A DNA stretch of 64,000 nucleotides from Chrysophaeum taylorii (lineage: Eukaryota > Sar > Pelagophyceae > Pelagomonadales > Pelagomonadaceae), in contig JAQMWT010000584.1 in the NCBI GenBank assembly GCA_029834535.1, positions 1-64,000 of the forward strand, in the 5' to 3' direction. Shown one piece after another: positions 49,287-60,450 of this stretch. The notes below the pieces were generated by a model that ran no database searches, was not told the DNA's origin, and saw only the letters and a program-made list of their open reading frames with translations. Numbering within the stretch: position 1 is the stretch's first letter; the number at the start of each line of letters is the position of its first letter. A program made the position numbers and the translations under genes.

Positions 49287-51985
49287 TTAAAATGTAGCTT
49301 CAGTTTGGACTTTAGCGTAAATGCATGTGTCTGTTCGAAATCGTGTATAGCCTAATGAATCAAAGAAGCTGTTTATGGTTTGATTCCAAAGGGCAGAGCT
49401 CTGACGTAATCCATAGAGAGATTTAAGTAGCTTTGGGAGACGGCGGCATTGGCATTTAGTATCTTCGGGATCCAGAAGGTAAATGCCTTGTGGCAGTTTG
49501 ACATAGACATGAGAATCGATGGGAGCTTGAACAAAAGCGTTAGGGACGTCGACATGATAGACGGGAAGTCGCAGATGAGCTGCTAGCGCCAAAACACAAC
49601 GGATGCCGGTAAGCTGTGCCATAGGGCTGAATGTGTTGAAGAAATCGGTGCCCAGAGAGGCTAAGAATCCTCGTAGTACCAGGCGTGCTTTATGTTTAAT
49701 GTACTGACCAGCAGCGTTGGTTTTTATACGTAGGACGAGACGGGTGTCAATAGGCTTTGAGTTGACCATTGGCAGCGCTAGTTTAAAGCAGCCAAACTTA
49801 ACAATGTCAAAAATCTCTTTGGAGATGGCAGCAACATAAGCTTTGCGATCAGCGTCTGAGAGACCTTTGAGGCAGTTCAATTCATATTCATCAATTTTGA
49901 TATCTTTGGCTTGAATCTTGTATTCGTCCGAACCAACCGTGCTGGGATCATGAGTCGTCGTCAGATGAGTAATTGCGTAAGAAGCGACATTATCGGGCAG
50001 ATGAGCGTGATCGGGATCTTCGATGAGTTGAACGACTAGTAGAGGAGCATCACCAAGGTGGGCTTCAATGTAATGCGATTGCACGGTGATATAGTCTTCG
50101 ATGGCGGAGAGATGAGGCTCGGAAGCACCATAAGAAGCGTCATTATGATCCAAAATGGAGTGGGGCGTGAACAAAGCATAAACATATTGAGCGGGAGGAA
50201 CTTGAAGGGCGTGAGCATGTTCAGAGGTTAAATGAACGAGAGCTTGAGGAAGGTGAAAGTCTGCAAGGTTGATGTTGTCGCAGAAGTGAACATGAGGAGT
50301 ATCAGGCGATGGGTGGCTATGGCTCCTATGACACGTAACTGAAGAGGACTGTGAAATCGCTTGGTGCACATGGTGATAAAGGGATGGTGTAAATTCCCCC
50401 TCTGGAGGTATAGCCGTCCAGTGGATGCCATGAGCGATATGAAGGGAGTGGAGGGTGGGGTCGCAGAATGTTATGTACTGCTTGGAGAGGTCGTACTTGA
50501 AGTCGGCAAGCGTACCACCGGCTTGTTTATAAGCGGCAACAGTAGGCGAAGCAATACGAGTAAGAACATCCTTGAGATTGGTTTTGCGACGAGGCTGAGG
50601 GTGATGAGGACCACGGGTGAGACAGAGGACATCCTGGGAATAGAGAGACCGATAAGATGGTAAAAGTGGCAGAGTGTCGGGAGACACTTCAGATGTAGGT
50701 GTGGTGGCGGAAGTAGCGGGTGCAGGAGCAGCTGGAGCACATGCGGGAGCGGGAGAGGGAGCATGGAGATGAGAAGAAGGAGTCCCCCTCTCATGGTCAG
50801 TGTCGGTAGGCATAGCATTCCCCCTCTGCGCCGCATCATTGGGGGTGCTGTGAACAGAGAAGGGAATGTCGGGTGAAGGTGCGGGAGGTGGATGTTGTTC
50901 ATAATCAGGAGGAGATTTAGAAATAAGATGGGGAAAAGTCAGTTTAGAGGAAACACGGACTTGACCGTTTTCAGGATTAAGGACAACATCGGCTAAATGA
51001 TTAACATGGGGTGTTATTAAAGGGTTTATAACGTTAGCACCGCATAGGTAGATGTAGGGACGGCATCGGGGTTCATATTTATGAAATTCATTAGGTTCCA
51101 AATGCAAATAACAAACAGAACCAAAAGGTTTGAGGTAGTCTTGTTGGGGAACATTACATTGGTCTAACAAAACTTGTTGGGGACTTAGGACTTTATTATA
51201 AATACGTTCGAGGGAAACGTTAGGGAGGAGATTATATGATTGGATAGCATGTATAACAGCCCACGGGTAGTGTGGTGCCGGATCTATTAGGGGGTGACCT
51301 TTATAGGATACATTAAGCATATGCCTGAGTCGTGTAGACGCGGCAGTGGCTATGTGACCAACAGCGGCTTCGACTTCATGATTAAAGACATGTAAGTAAG
51401 GGGGGAACGCGGACATATTAATACCATGTTCCACACGGAAGGGGGTTGTAACATGCTGGGATAAATAGGGTTTAAAGGAATCACAATAAATTTGTTTTAG
51501 TTGTACATGAACATAAGTAGAGCAAAAATTGCGGACAAACTCAAGGGCGTTACAAAATTCGCTGGAGTTAGTGCTACGACAAAAGTACACTAACAGAAAT
51601 TTAGAAATGAGACACTTGAAGACAATAATATGTCGAAAGGATCCCCATTCCGAGAGCACAGAGACGTAACCACCGTCACATGCCCAAGCTTCACCAGGTT
51701 GAAAAATTTTTTCGAATGATGGTTGCTTGATAAGGTGGTGTGGGTGAGGAAAGCTTTTTTTATGAATTGTACAATCCACACAGAACTTACGGTAGGGTAC
51801 GTCAGATGGGTGGTGTCCAGGACTGGCAATAACCTGAACAGCTTTTATGGCTTGAGAATCACTGGAATGGTGAATGTTGTGAAAGTTAGTAGCTCGTTGT
51901 TGCGCATCTCGAAATGCAAGGGTGCCCCTGGCATGGACTTTCTTATCGAAGGGCGCATGCTTCTCATGGAGCTGTCTTGGCGTTA
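49287..51985 (-). CDS. Copia element: integrase and reverse transcriptase
   Basis: The part near 51.95-51.7 kb is a pre-integrase zinc region (FCVDCTIHKKSF). GEAWACDGGYVSVLSEWGSFRHIIVF starts the integrase catalytic core (first Asp), continued by IYCDSFKPYL (second Asp) and FNHEVEAAVGHIA (Glu). A Pro/His-rich linker of about 200 residues separates it from RT, which starts near ISKEIFDIVKFGCFKLA and includes TRLVLRIKTNAAGQYIKHKARLVLRG, FNTFSPMAQLTGIRCVLALAAH, VYHVDVPNAFVQAPI and SLYGLRQSSALWNQ, all standard copia RT blocks. Confidence 0.93.
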
Positions 51986-52229
51986 TAAGTGACGAGTTGG
52001 TTGTCAGTCACATCGCGGTCTCCTCGTCGCATGGCGACAAGCTTGATGGTCACTCTCCGCCGACCGACCTTTCGGCGCTCCTCGTCTACAGGCCCGTGAT
52101 TCCGGACTGGCACCTGTCGGTCCGGCCTGGCTCCCATGCTCGGGAGAGGTCTGAAGTTAGTTAGTTAGTTAGTTTTTCTTTAGTAGGAGATAATATATCT
52201 GCGGATAGGATGTTAGAGAGGAACAAGTG

Positions 52230-52610
52230 CAGGCCAGTAAGTTCACCTACTCCCAATCTCTAACCCCAGTAAGTTCACCTAATCCCAGTAAGTTTCATAT
52301 AAGTTCACCTGGTCAGTAAGTTCACCTAGTCCAAATCATTAACCCCAGTAAGTTCACATGGTCCAGTAAGTTTCATATTAGTTCACCTGGTCAGTAAGTT
52401 CACCTAGCTCACACCCACTCCTTCGAGCTCGTCGCTCTCGCCTCCGCCAATCTAAGGCGCTTTGATCCGCACACGCCGCTAACCTTTGAGTTTACTCTAA
52501 AACCCCCAGTAAGTTCACCTGGTCCCAGTAAGCTCACCTGGTCACTCAGTTCACCTTGTCACAATCTCCAACCCCAGTAAGTTCACCTGGTCCCAGTAAG
52601 TTCACCTACA
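52230..52610. repeat. Array of short CAGTAAGTTCACCT repeats (copy 2)
   Basis: Same order of units as 31763-32115, with only scattered differences. It again lies at the 3' side of the helicase fragment. Confidence 0.92.
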
Positions 52611-52639
52611 GTGCGCGTGTAGACGCCGTGAGGGGGCTT

Positions 52640-53245
52640 ATCGGTATTGCGCAGCACGTGTGGGGTAGGGTGGAGTCGTCGACCCAGATGAGTATATCCT
52701 CGGGGATGCCGATCGACAGAGAGCCACGTAGAGCTGGACGTGGCAGAAGACGGGCTTGGGAAAGAGGACGCCGACCTCGCGGGGCGTCTGACCCTGGCTC
52801 TTGTTGATCGTTTGGCGTCAGCGGAGCTTAAGGGATACTGGTTGGAGTAGCCTCGGTGACAACGACACGATCGATCATATATCTGGTACCGTTGCAGTGG
52901 CCGTGCGACGGGTCGAGGTTGCGAAGACATTAAGCTCGCGATCAAAGTCAGCATGCCGTTGGTTGTCAGGGAGTTGAAAACTCTACTGTAAAGAGCGAGG
53001 CGTCGTCTTCCGACCCAGCCTAGTCAGCCGAAAAGAACTCCGACGCCTCGTCTCCGGGAAAAAAAGGCCGCGGTCATGCGCGCGTTGTCAGCATCGACAA
53101 CATCGTTTCGACGGGGCGTGAGAATAGCGCGCTGAAAGAGCCGCCGCGGGTCGTGGAAATAGTCTGCGAGGTCGCCGTAGACGGCTTGGAGGATCACTGT
53201 CTGGCTCTCGCGACTACCTGATCCTTACCCTAAATCGAGGGACAG
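52640..53245 (-). mobile_element. Helitron-type PIF1 helicase C-terminal remnant (copy 2)
   Basis: Parallel to copy 1 from the ILQAVYGDLADYF-like segment to TINKSQGQT and LYVALCRSA, and sharing most of its degenerate state, which implies both descend from an already dead fragment. It carries its own small differences (for example 8 bp fewer near 53085 and 53135). Confidence 0.75.
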
Positions 53246-53529
53246 GCAGCATGCGTACGACCTACGGGCGGGGCCCGTCCTCTCTTCGCCTGCCCCACGC
53301 CTCGGCGATGACCCCGACTAGGTCCCGCGTACTTATCTCCTCCCGTCAGGCACATCCCTCATACCCCACAAACCCACCCACATCCTTCATGCTCCCCACA
53401 CACACCCCCCTCTTAGCAGTCGACATTTAAAGACAGACAGACAGACTCCTCTTAGCAGTCGACATTTAAAGACAGACAGACGGACAGACAAACAAACAAA
53501 CAAACAAACATCTGTCTATTAGTAGTTAG

Positions 53530-55490
53530 GAAGCATGAGCTACTGAATCAGTATGAAAAGAGGTAAGTTCGTGGTTAGAAGTGATAGTATCACAACATAA
53601 GATTTTTTTATTGGAAATATAGAACATAGTAATAGAACTCTGGTGTAATGTTGAAGATGTATCTGTTGGGAATATATTTGTGAAGAATGTTGACCTATAG
53701 TTTTTGGTTAGAGGAGCGTGATCAGGGTCAAACGATGGTAATAGCGTTAATGTACGCAAGTCGTAAACAAGCTGACACAAGTGTTTATAAATTGTATGAT
53801 ATGTTCCAGCTGGAATAGCATTTGCGATGATATCACAGCATAGGTCGGGGGACAAAGACAAAAGAAAATTGATTTGGTACGCTGTGAAGTTATTGGCGCG
53901 TGCCAATTCGCGAGTTGAGTAGTGTCGGATGCGATCGAGTCGTGGATCGTACACGAGCATATTAGCAAATCCACGAATGGTAGGAGTGGGAGTATATATA
54001 GAGTGAACTTTGGCCCCCATCTTCCTGTCGCTTGATGTTATAAAGCCCAAATATCTGCTTTGGGACAAATGCATGTCACTTAAAGCAAATATTTTGTCGA
54101 TAAATTCGAGACGATTTTCCTGAGGGTAGAAGACAAAAGAATCATGAAATACAGGAGAGGTATAGGAAACCAGTGCTTGTACTAGACGACGTGTGTCTTG
54201 ATTTTCATTATTATTATGGTATGCTTGGCAAAGCCAAAGAAAACCGGTGACTGGTTCGAGAGAAGCAGTCTTGTCGATTCCGGCATCGTGTGTTAAAAGG
54301 GTGTAGGTTTCGCCAAAAGCATTTATGTGTACCTGGTATTTAGAGGAAGAGTTAGAAACTGTTATGTCTCCGCCTGTGTGTCTTCCACCAGTGATGTAAA
54401 TGATAGGTGAAGTAGAGGATTTATTTAGGAATAACCTGTGAGATGGTTGGTTAGATTCGATAGTTGTAATACGAAAGGACACAGGTAATGTGATGGATTT
54501 AGGGAATAATCGTCCCATGATATTATAGAGGAGCACAAAAGCTTTGAGTTCAATAGGGGATCTCATGCAAGCTAGTGGTTTTCTTGAATTAGTCAAGAAT
54601 CCCAGGCGAAAATTAGAAATGCCTTCCATTTCATCTTGACTGGGATGTTCGACTGTTTTATTAGAGTGCAGACGAAGGAACATCATAGTTAAGGTTTTGA
54701 GCTCAGTCACATTTAAGCGCACGGATCCGGTACGACTAAAAATGTTATAGGTTTTAGGTGTGGACACAAATGGTAAGTCAGGAAAGACTTGTGTCCAATG
54801 TTCGTCAACTATTAACTTGCGACTGATGGAGTTAGCGTGGTCTGCAATATCCAGAAAGGAGGTGACTCGTTTATTAGGCCATGAAAGCAGATCGAGAGGG
54901 CCGGTGTTATATTTGCGTGCAACGAGGATCCATCTTCCTCTAGCTTGATAATCTCCACATAGATAGCATGGAAATCGGTCACATATGTCCACCGTGTAGT
55001 GCATCGTTGAGAAGATGAGATTAGCGACTCGTATATGGTCTTCGTACGATGCGGAGTGTGGTGGTGTCATTTCCATGAAAAGAACAAGCGGCTTTAAAAG
55101 CTCAAGTACACTTAGAGCACTTGGAAACAAGGAATCATCCATATCGCGTTCGAAGGTGGAAATGGATCTCCCATTGATTATGTTGCGATTTGTGCATGGT
55201 GATGTCAATTCCACTATGTCAGTGTAATATCGTGCACGTTCAACGTCCGATGCTCGATGGAGATATGTCAAAAACTTAGGTAAGGATGGGAAAACTTCGA
55301 TGGAATTACCACAACGTCTTCGTAGCATGTGCGTGATATTGTCGTCGCTCTCAACAAGAACTTTAACGTTGATGTTGATTTGCAAGTCATTAGAAGCGCA
55401 AGCCAAGAATGCAGGAGTGGACATCCCAGAGCAAAGTAAAGTTACTGTAGGTATTCGTGGGCTAGTAGATGAAGTTACTGTATGGAGCAA
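53530..55490 (-). CDS. Copia element: C5-cytosine DNA methyltransferase
   Basis: About 650 aa with C5-methyltransferase motifs in canonical order. VTLLCSGMSTPAFLA (about 16-30) with VLVESDD is motif I/II (SAM binding). SPCTNRN (97-103) fits motif IV, with Cys99 as the catalytic cysteine. VLFMEMTPPHS (about 136-146) fits motif VI, the ENV site, here EMT. CGDYQARGRWILVAR (178-192) fits motif VIII (Q-R-R). TPTIRGFANMLV and RHYSTRELARANNF (motif IX) and IANAIPAGTYHTIYKHL (motif X) close it. The enzyme would methylate cytosine in DNA. Retrotransposon-borne methyltransferases are known from dinoflagellate and charophyte elements; here it lies between protease and integrase of a copia element in a stramenopile. 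Confidence 0.85.
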
Positions 55491-55509
55491 ACGTGTTGTA
55501 ACCTTGCGT

Positions 55510-56330
55510 CATACTGGAGGTGGGAAATGCTTGCGTATATAAGGCAGCTGCGAATGCATTGACTCCAAAATGGTTTTAAGCCATGGGACATAAATTACTC
55601 GTTCCATGAGGGTGGAGTATAGTTTGAGCATTTCGCGTTGTTCATTAAAAGCACATAGTCTGAACTGTAGTGAGCGAAGTTCCATTTTACGCGCTTTTGC
55701 TTGTTGTAGCGAGTAAATTGGTAGAGTTGGCAACAGGTTACTGAGTCTAAACAAAGTAATCTTGACATTATCATCAATTTTACTCTGGATAGATGATTGT
55801 CCTTTAAATTCAACTCCATAAAGGTGTATACCAAGTTTATCTTCTCCCCATTGAGTCATACTGATGATGTGCAGATCGGGATCGTTGTGGTCGTTTTGCT
55901 TGGGTAGGAAAAGCGCAACGTCTAGCTTTACATATCCCACATTTGGATGCTTTGGCAGAGCGGGAATGACGGTCCTTATAATCATAGCATGTGTGATTCT
56001 CTGCGTATCCGTAGCAGTCTGGATAGCAGGTGATAAAGACTCGGGTAGCTTTACGATGTGGATAGGATCAGCATAACGTTTAAAGTTAATTACATGTTGA
56101 GAAGCACATGTGTCAGCATATCCTGGCGTAGTCATTAGCGGCAAATTGTACTCGTTGTACAGTTTAAGCATTGTTGCATAACAGGCATGTGTTGAGCTTT
56201 GACCAAACACGTACTGTGTCATGAAACTTTGCGTTTGTTCGGAAGGCACAACGACGAGTGTAAAACCAGTATTTAGTTTTGGTAGCAACACAGGGGATCT
56301 GTACCATCTTTGTTGGTTAAATTACTGGGG
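55510..56330 (-). CDS. Copia element: aspartic protease region
   Basis: TPGYADTCASQHVINFKRYAD resembles the copia protease active-site segment (D-[ST]-G-A-S--H, then a loop). It is followed by VGYVKLDVALFLPK and ISMTQWGEDKLGIHLYGVEF, the beta strands typical of the domain. About 250 aa lie between gag and the methyltransferase. Confidence 0.6.
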
Positions 56331-56548
56331 AGCTCAGAGTGCAAAGAAGTTTCCCGAGCTTGACGACGAACAATAGCATTCTGAGCTTTAGCATTTTGTG
56401 GAGCTCGTGGCAGTTGCAAAGTCCGCGCGATGTTCGCTAGAACGACGGACAGTGATTGTTCGTGGACCAAGTAGCTTTGACGACCAGAAGTGGCGGTATA
56501 ACAAGTTTTGTCTGCGTGATTCTTCGATTGCACTGTGTCTGAGCTAGG

Positions 56549-56576
56549 TCTGAAGTTAGTTAGTTAGTTAGCTAGC
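56549..56576. repeat. (TTAG)n footprint shared with the patchwork edge
   Basis: AGGTCTGAAGTTAGTTAG followed by more TTAG units is the same as the edge of the 185-bp block at about 52148-52172 and, inverted, 34600-34625. It lies between gag and protease. Confidence 0.6.
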
Positions 56577-58425
56577 ATTTATGTGCTGCAGTAGCGGCTG
56601 AGGGATGTTATCGATTTCATCATCTTTAATTGACAGGAAAGTGTGGAACATTTTCTCTGTATCAGCAGTCCCCCTCTGCTCCGCATCACTGGGGGACGCT
56701 TCAGGAGCAGATGTTTCAGTTTGATACTTTTCTTCTGAAACAAGAGATTCCTTATCGGCTTCCAAGAGGTTCGATATGGTATTGGACATAATATCAACTC
56801 GAGATAAGTAGAGATGAACTTGGGTGGCTTCATCAGGATCTAAGGACTGTGTCGAAGCTTGAGAAGCGGTTGTCCAGAGGGTACTCAATAAGCTTTTCAT
56901 TTCCTCCTGTACCATTTTAGAGTCGGTGGAAGGATTGGGATTCGCTTCCTGCAATTTACCAAACAGGTGGCGAAGACGATCAACTTGATAAGTAGCCCGG
57001 TCCATAAGAGACATATTAGAGCGTGCATTACGGTTAGAGGAAGATGAGTAGACAGGACGATCGAAGCTGGTACCTTTGACGTTATAATTTGAAGGTGGAC
57101 GATAGTACGACGTGTCACGGGGTGAAGATTGTCGATGCTTTATCTTTTGCATTACGAAGCTTACGAGCGTTGAAGCCAGACTGTCCAGCTACAGTAGCTA
57201 ACAACGAGTAAGCGTTGTTTAGAGAATCGTGGGATTGATGAATAGTGTCCATCAATAATACCTTAGGTGGCTTGGTAGCGGTAGTACCAGGGATGTAAGG
57301 GATCCAAGAAGCGGGTTTATCCAAGCGTCGGTTAGAAGAAAACTTTGTCTCATTATATATCTTTAACAAGAATTCCAATAGTGGACGAACGTCGTTAGGA
57401 TCAACTAGCTTTAACAATTCGGGATCGTGACTCGAGTTGTTACTAGAGCGTGTCTCGTAGAGTTTACACCATTCCAATAAAGATTGAGAATAGCGCTCGT
57501 GATCCGATGGATTAGCATATAGACGGTAGATCTCCTCGTGAGCTTTAAGAGTGATTATGGAGTTATTAAATTGGATTGATGCTTCATCATTATTTAATTG
57601 CTTTGCCTGAGATTGAAAGGAAAGGAGTTGTTCGACAAATACATGGGCATACCAATTAACATTTAGAGACATTCGATTAAACTGAGATTTAAGCTCAGTT
57701 ACATCTGTACAAGACACTGTCTCATAGTAATGATAGGCTAAAAGCATTACAGCACGTAATTTATTGGGATGTGCAGTAATTGCATAAATTTTCTTTAGTT
57801 GAGGCCACATAGCGAGAGCGGGCTTTTCCTGGGACTCGAGGTTAAAGAATATGTACAAAAAACCAGCATAAGTTTCGCAGTGTTTGATCCAATCGGCATT
57901 AGAAAGACCTGTAAAGGATATGTTAGTTAAAGATGAATCATACACAATTGATTTAGGAAATCGGGTATCTAATAAAGTAAGGACATTTTTAACATCCTCA
58001 TTTAATTCAGGACGGACAAGGTTGTACGACTCTTGGTAGTAAAGTCGTTCAAGGCTATTACGGGCATCAACCGTTAGTTGATGAGAAGAGTTGACGTGCC
58101 AAGTCTTTAAATGTTCGGGCAGGGCATCTTCATCAGGTAAGTTTAAATCGTTAACTTGTTCAGCTTTCCATTGAGCGAAGATGATATCAACTTCTTGTTC
58201 AAGGATTTGATTATATTCCGGAGCATTCCGGGTGTAAGCTTCATATGAATCAAAGCAGAATAACGCGTCCACATATGGACTTGTCATATGCCTGCGAAGC
58301 GTTTCAATTTGCAAGCTCACCTTAGTTGAATTATCTTGGAAACGCAATCCTGCGTTAATCTTATCAACGAGGATTTGTTCTTGTTTGTAGATATCCGTGG
58401 TAGATATTGTTTTTTGTTTTGACAT
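56570..58425 (-). CDS. Copia element: gag region
   Basis: About 430 residues of helical, Gln/Asn/Leu-rich protein starting MSKQKTISTTDIYKQEQ, with FDSYEAYTRNAPEYNQILEQEV and LAMWPQLKKIYAITAHPNKL, then a second ~190-residue part with SNMSLMDRATYQVDRLRHLFGKL. No CCHC zinc knuckle was seen. The position just inside the 5' LTR and length fit copia gag. Confidence 0.6.
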
Positions 58426-58909
58426 GATTGTGACCTATTAAGGGATAGGTTAGAGGATTGATAGACAGATTCGACACATAAGAATGAAGGGTTTCTCAAG
58501 TGCGGGTTCTATGTACAGTACGCGATTTTAAACGTGGGCTTATTGACAAGACCAAACAAATCAACATGCTATTTAAAACAGGGTGACTTGAGACTGAAGA
58601 ATGGATTAGTTCTCGAGCAGTCAGTCTTTTGTTGGGGAATGGAAGGAAAAACCCGTACAAGTTTCCGCGGCTTGTATAGGAAAAATTTTAATTTTATTGG
58701 TTATGCGAGTGCATGTGACCAGTGACCGACCCAACTCGGTCACAAACCAATTTAACTGGTGGGCACATACCGTCACACAACAAATATGTACAGTAGACCA
58801 CCGCCAAACACATTGTCGCATTGTACTCGTGATCAGGCGTAAATTGATCATTCGATTTAGACGTACAACACAGTTGGGCTGACACACCTACGCATCTGGG
58901 CCCATAACC

Positions 58910-59306
58910 TGGAGAGATTTGACCCTCTCCGGGTACATGGTAGAGACTGCGTGCAGTCTTAGGCGTGTACAGACCATTCCGCTTGTCACATGCTACTACA
59001 CAAGGTAGGGATTTAGGCCCTAACTCCTTAAGGACATTAGGTCCCATAGAAGCGTTTACACTGACAACGGGGAACGAAGTCTCTGTTAATTAAACAGAAA
59101 ACCCCGTACCCGACGGTACGCACCTGGAGGCCTACTCCATGTTGGAAAAGAGCTTCAGACTGGTTTCTTCATAGTCGTGAAAGAAAAAGGGCGGAAGGGT
59201 AAGGGAAGAAGGAGAGAGGGAAAGCCGTATTACGGAGAGAAACCCTCGTGTAGAGATAGGTGTGAAATGTTCCAGTGTCGCACACATAATAGTGTAGCTC
59301 TCTGGA
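58910..59306 (-). repeat. 5' LTR of the copia element
   Basis: TGGAGAGATTTG...GTAGCTCTCTGGA on the plus strand. On the element's strand GGTTATGGGCCCAGATG directly follows it, the place for the primer-binding site. Confidence 0.93.
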
Positions 59307-59346
59307 AAATTATCGACCGTCCCAATCTATATATGGGCGCATTCAT

Positions 59347-59808
59347 TCAATTGTGTGCTTTCTTGGTTGCTACTTTCAGAGGATCGTTGATGTGGTTTAA
59401 AGAGAAGGTGACAAGAAGGGCCATCCATTGAAGCTGGCTCGGGTGAAGCTCGGCCGACACCCGCAATCGCGTCAGACTTGCTTTCCGACACCCATTGATG
59501 ATGGGATCCATGGTTGTTTTCTGCAGCTCAGGCATGTTTGTTTTAAGTTTTGAAGACAGTGAAATAAAAAAACTTTCATTTCGTACGCCGCCAGTGTCTT
59601 GAATTTTCGAGAAGGTTGGTGTGAGACGCGACGTACTCGCCACGTCTGCCACATTTTTTAGTGCAATCCTATACTTCGCAATGTGTAGATAACTGGAACA
59701 GGCCTGAAGAAAATGTCCGACCGATAGAAGAAAGCATCGAGAGCCATCCGTGGTTATTAGCTCAAGTACGCGGGCAATTGGCTCCTTCATTGGAACGCGT
59801 GGACACAA
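59347..59808 (-). CDS. Unrecognised ORF between two LTRs
   Basis: About 150 residues, protein-like in composition (LELITTDGSRCFLLSVGHFLQACSSYLHI; LRVSAELHPSQLQWMALLVTFSLNHI). It lies in the 557-bp gap between the copia 5' LTR and the next, separate LTR. It may be an exon or remnant of a host gene hit by both elements, or part of an older element. No family recognised. Confidence 0.3.
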   Translation of the reverse strand: MCPRVPMKEPIARVLELITTDGSRCFLLSVGHFLQACSSYLHIAKYRIALKNVADVASTSRLTPTFSKIQDTGGVRNESFFISLSSKLKTNMPELQKTTMDPIINGCRKASLTRLRVSAELHPSQLQWMALLVTFSLNHINDPLKVATKKAHN

Positions 59809-59863
59809 ACACTAAAGAATTCATGAACGTAGGTGCGTGCGCCTCGAAAGAACTTGGTCGGTC

Positions 59864-60450
59864 TGGAGAGATTTGACCCTCTCCGGGTACATGGTAGAGA
59901 CTGCGTGCAGTCTTAGGCGTGTACAGACCATTCTGCTTGTCACATGCTACTACACAAGGTAGGGATTTAGGCCCTAACTCCTTAAGGACATTAGGTCCCA
60001 TAGAAGCGTTCGCACTGACAATGAGGAATGAAGCCCCCATTAATTAAACAGAAAACCCCATACCGTCAGAAAACCCCATACGTAGGGGTTTAGGCCCTAA
60101 CTCCTTAAGGACATTAGGTCCCATAGAAGCGTTCACACTGACAATGAGGAATGAAACCCCCATTAACTAAACAGAAAACCCCATACCGTCGGAATTAAGC
60201 CCCCATTAATTAAACAGAAAACCCCATACCTGACGGTACGCACCTGGAGGTCTAGTCTACTCCTTGTTGGAAGCAGCGAACTGCAGATCTAATTCTTCAT
60301 AATCTGAGATAATAATGGCGGAGGGGTAAGGAAAGAAAGAGGAAAAGCCGTATTACGGAGAGAAAACCCTCTTGTGGAGATAGGTGTGAAAGGAGTGAGA
60401 TGTTCCAGTCGCTCATACACCTCATACACATAATAGTGTAGCTCTCTGCA
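59864..60450 (-). repeat. Separate related LTR with internal duplications
   Basis: Starts like the copia LTR (TGGAGAGATTTGACCCTCTC) and ends TAGCTCTCTGCA, but is about 190 bp longer, because a CCCTAACTCCTTAAGGACAT...CAGAAAACCCCATACC segment is present two to three times. It has no partner LTR in the window and no matching flanks, so it is a solo or truncated LTR, more diverged than the pair bounding the intact element. Confidence 0.8.

Larger units (their letters stand above)
51986..53525. mobile_element. Inserted patchwork copy inside the copia element
   Basis: From left to right: the 185-bp block (51986-52172, inverted relative to 34603-34787) ending in (TTAG)n; the CAGTAAGTTCACCT array (about 52230-52610) with the 90-bp block at 52411-52500; the PIF1 helicase remnant on the minus strand (about 52640-53245), near-identical to 32130-32755; the last ~75 bp of the nuclease-like ORF (53250-53325); and tail modules (53328-53475). 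It separates the methyltransferase from the integrase part of the copia element, so it arrived later. Confidence 0.88.
45618..59306 (-). mobile_element. Ty1/copia-class LTR retrotransposon carrying a DNA methyltransferase
   Basis: A 13.7-kb minus-strand element with LTRs of 398 bp (45618-46015) and 397 bp (58910-59306), bounded by AAATT target duplications at 45613-45617 and 59307-59311. I count roughly eleven differences between the LTRs (about 3 percent), so it is fairly young. Order from its 5' end: gag (about 58.4-56.6 kb), protease (56.3-55.5), C5 DNA methyltransferase (55.5-53.5), an inserted block (53.5-52.0), integrase and reverse transcriptase (52.0-49.2), RNase H (49.2-48.1), and two extra ORFs (48.0-47.0, 46.9-45.9). 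A purine run sits inside the 3' LTR edge as a likely polypurine tract. Integrase before RT fixes the copia class. The copy is interrupted by the insertion and a few smaller breaks. The whole element is AT-richer than the host genes. Confidence 0.92.

Noticed and set aside
31763-53525. Direct repeats at 32 and 52-53 kb as ends of one 20-kb transposon
   Set aside because: The copia element has its own LTRs and target duplication inside this span, and host genes (DXS, SURF6, DUF4126) lie between. Two independent insertions fit better.
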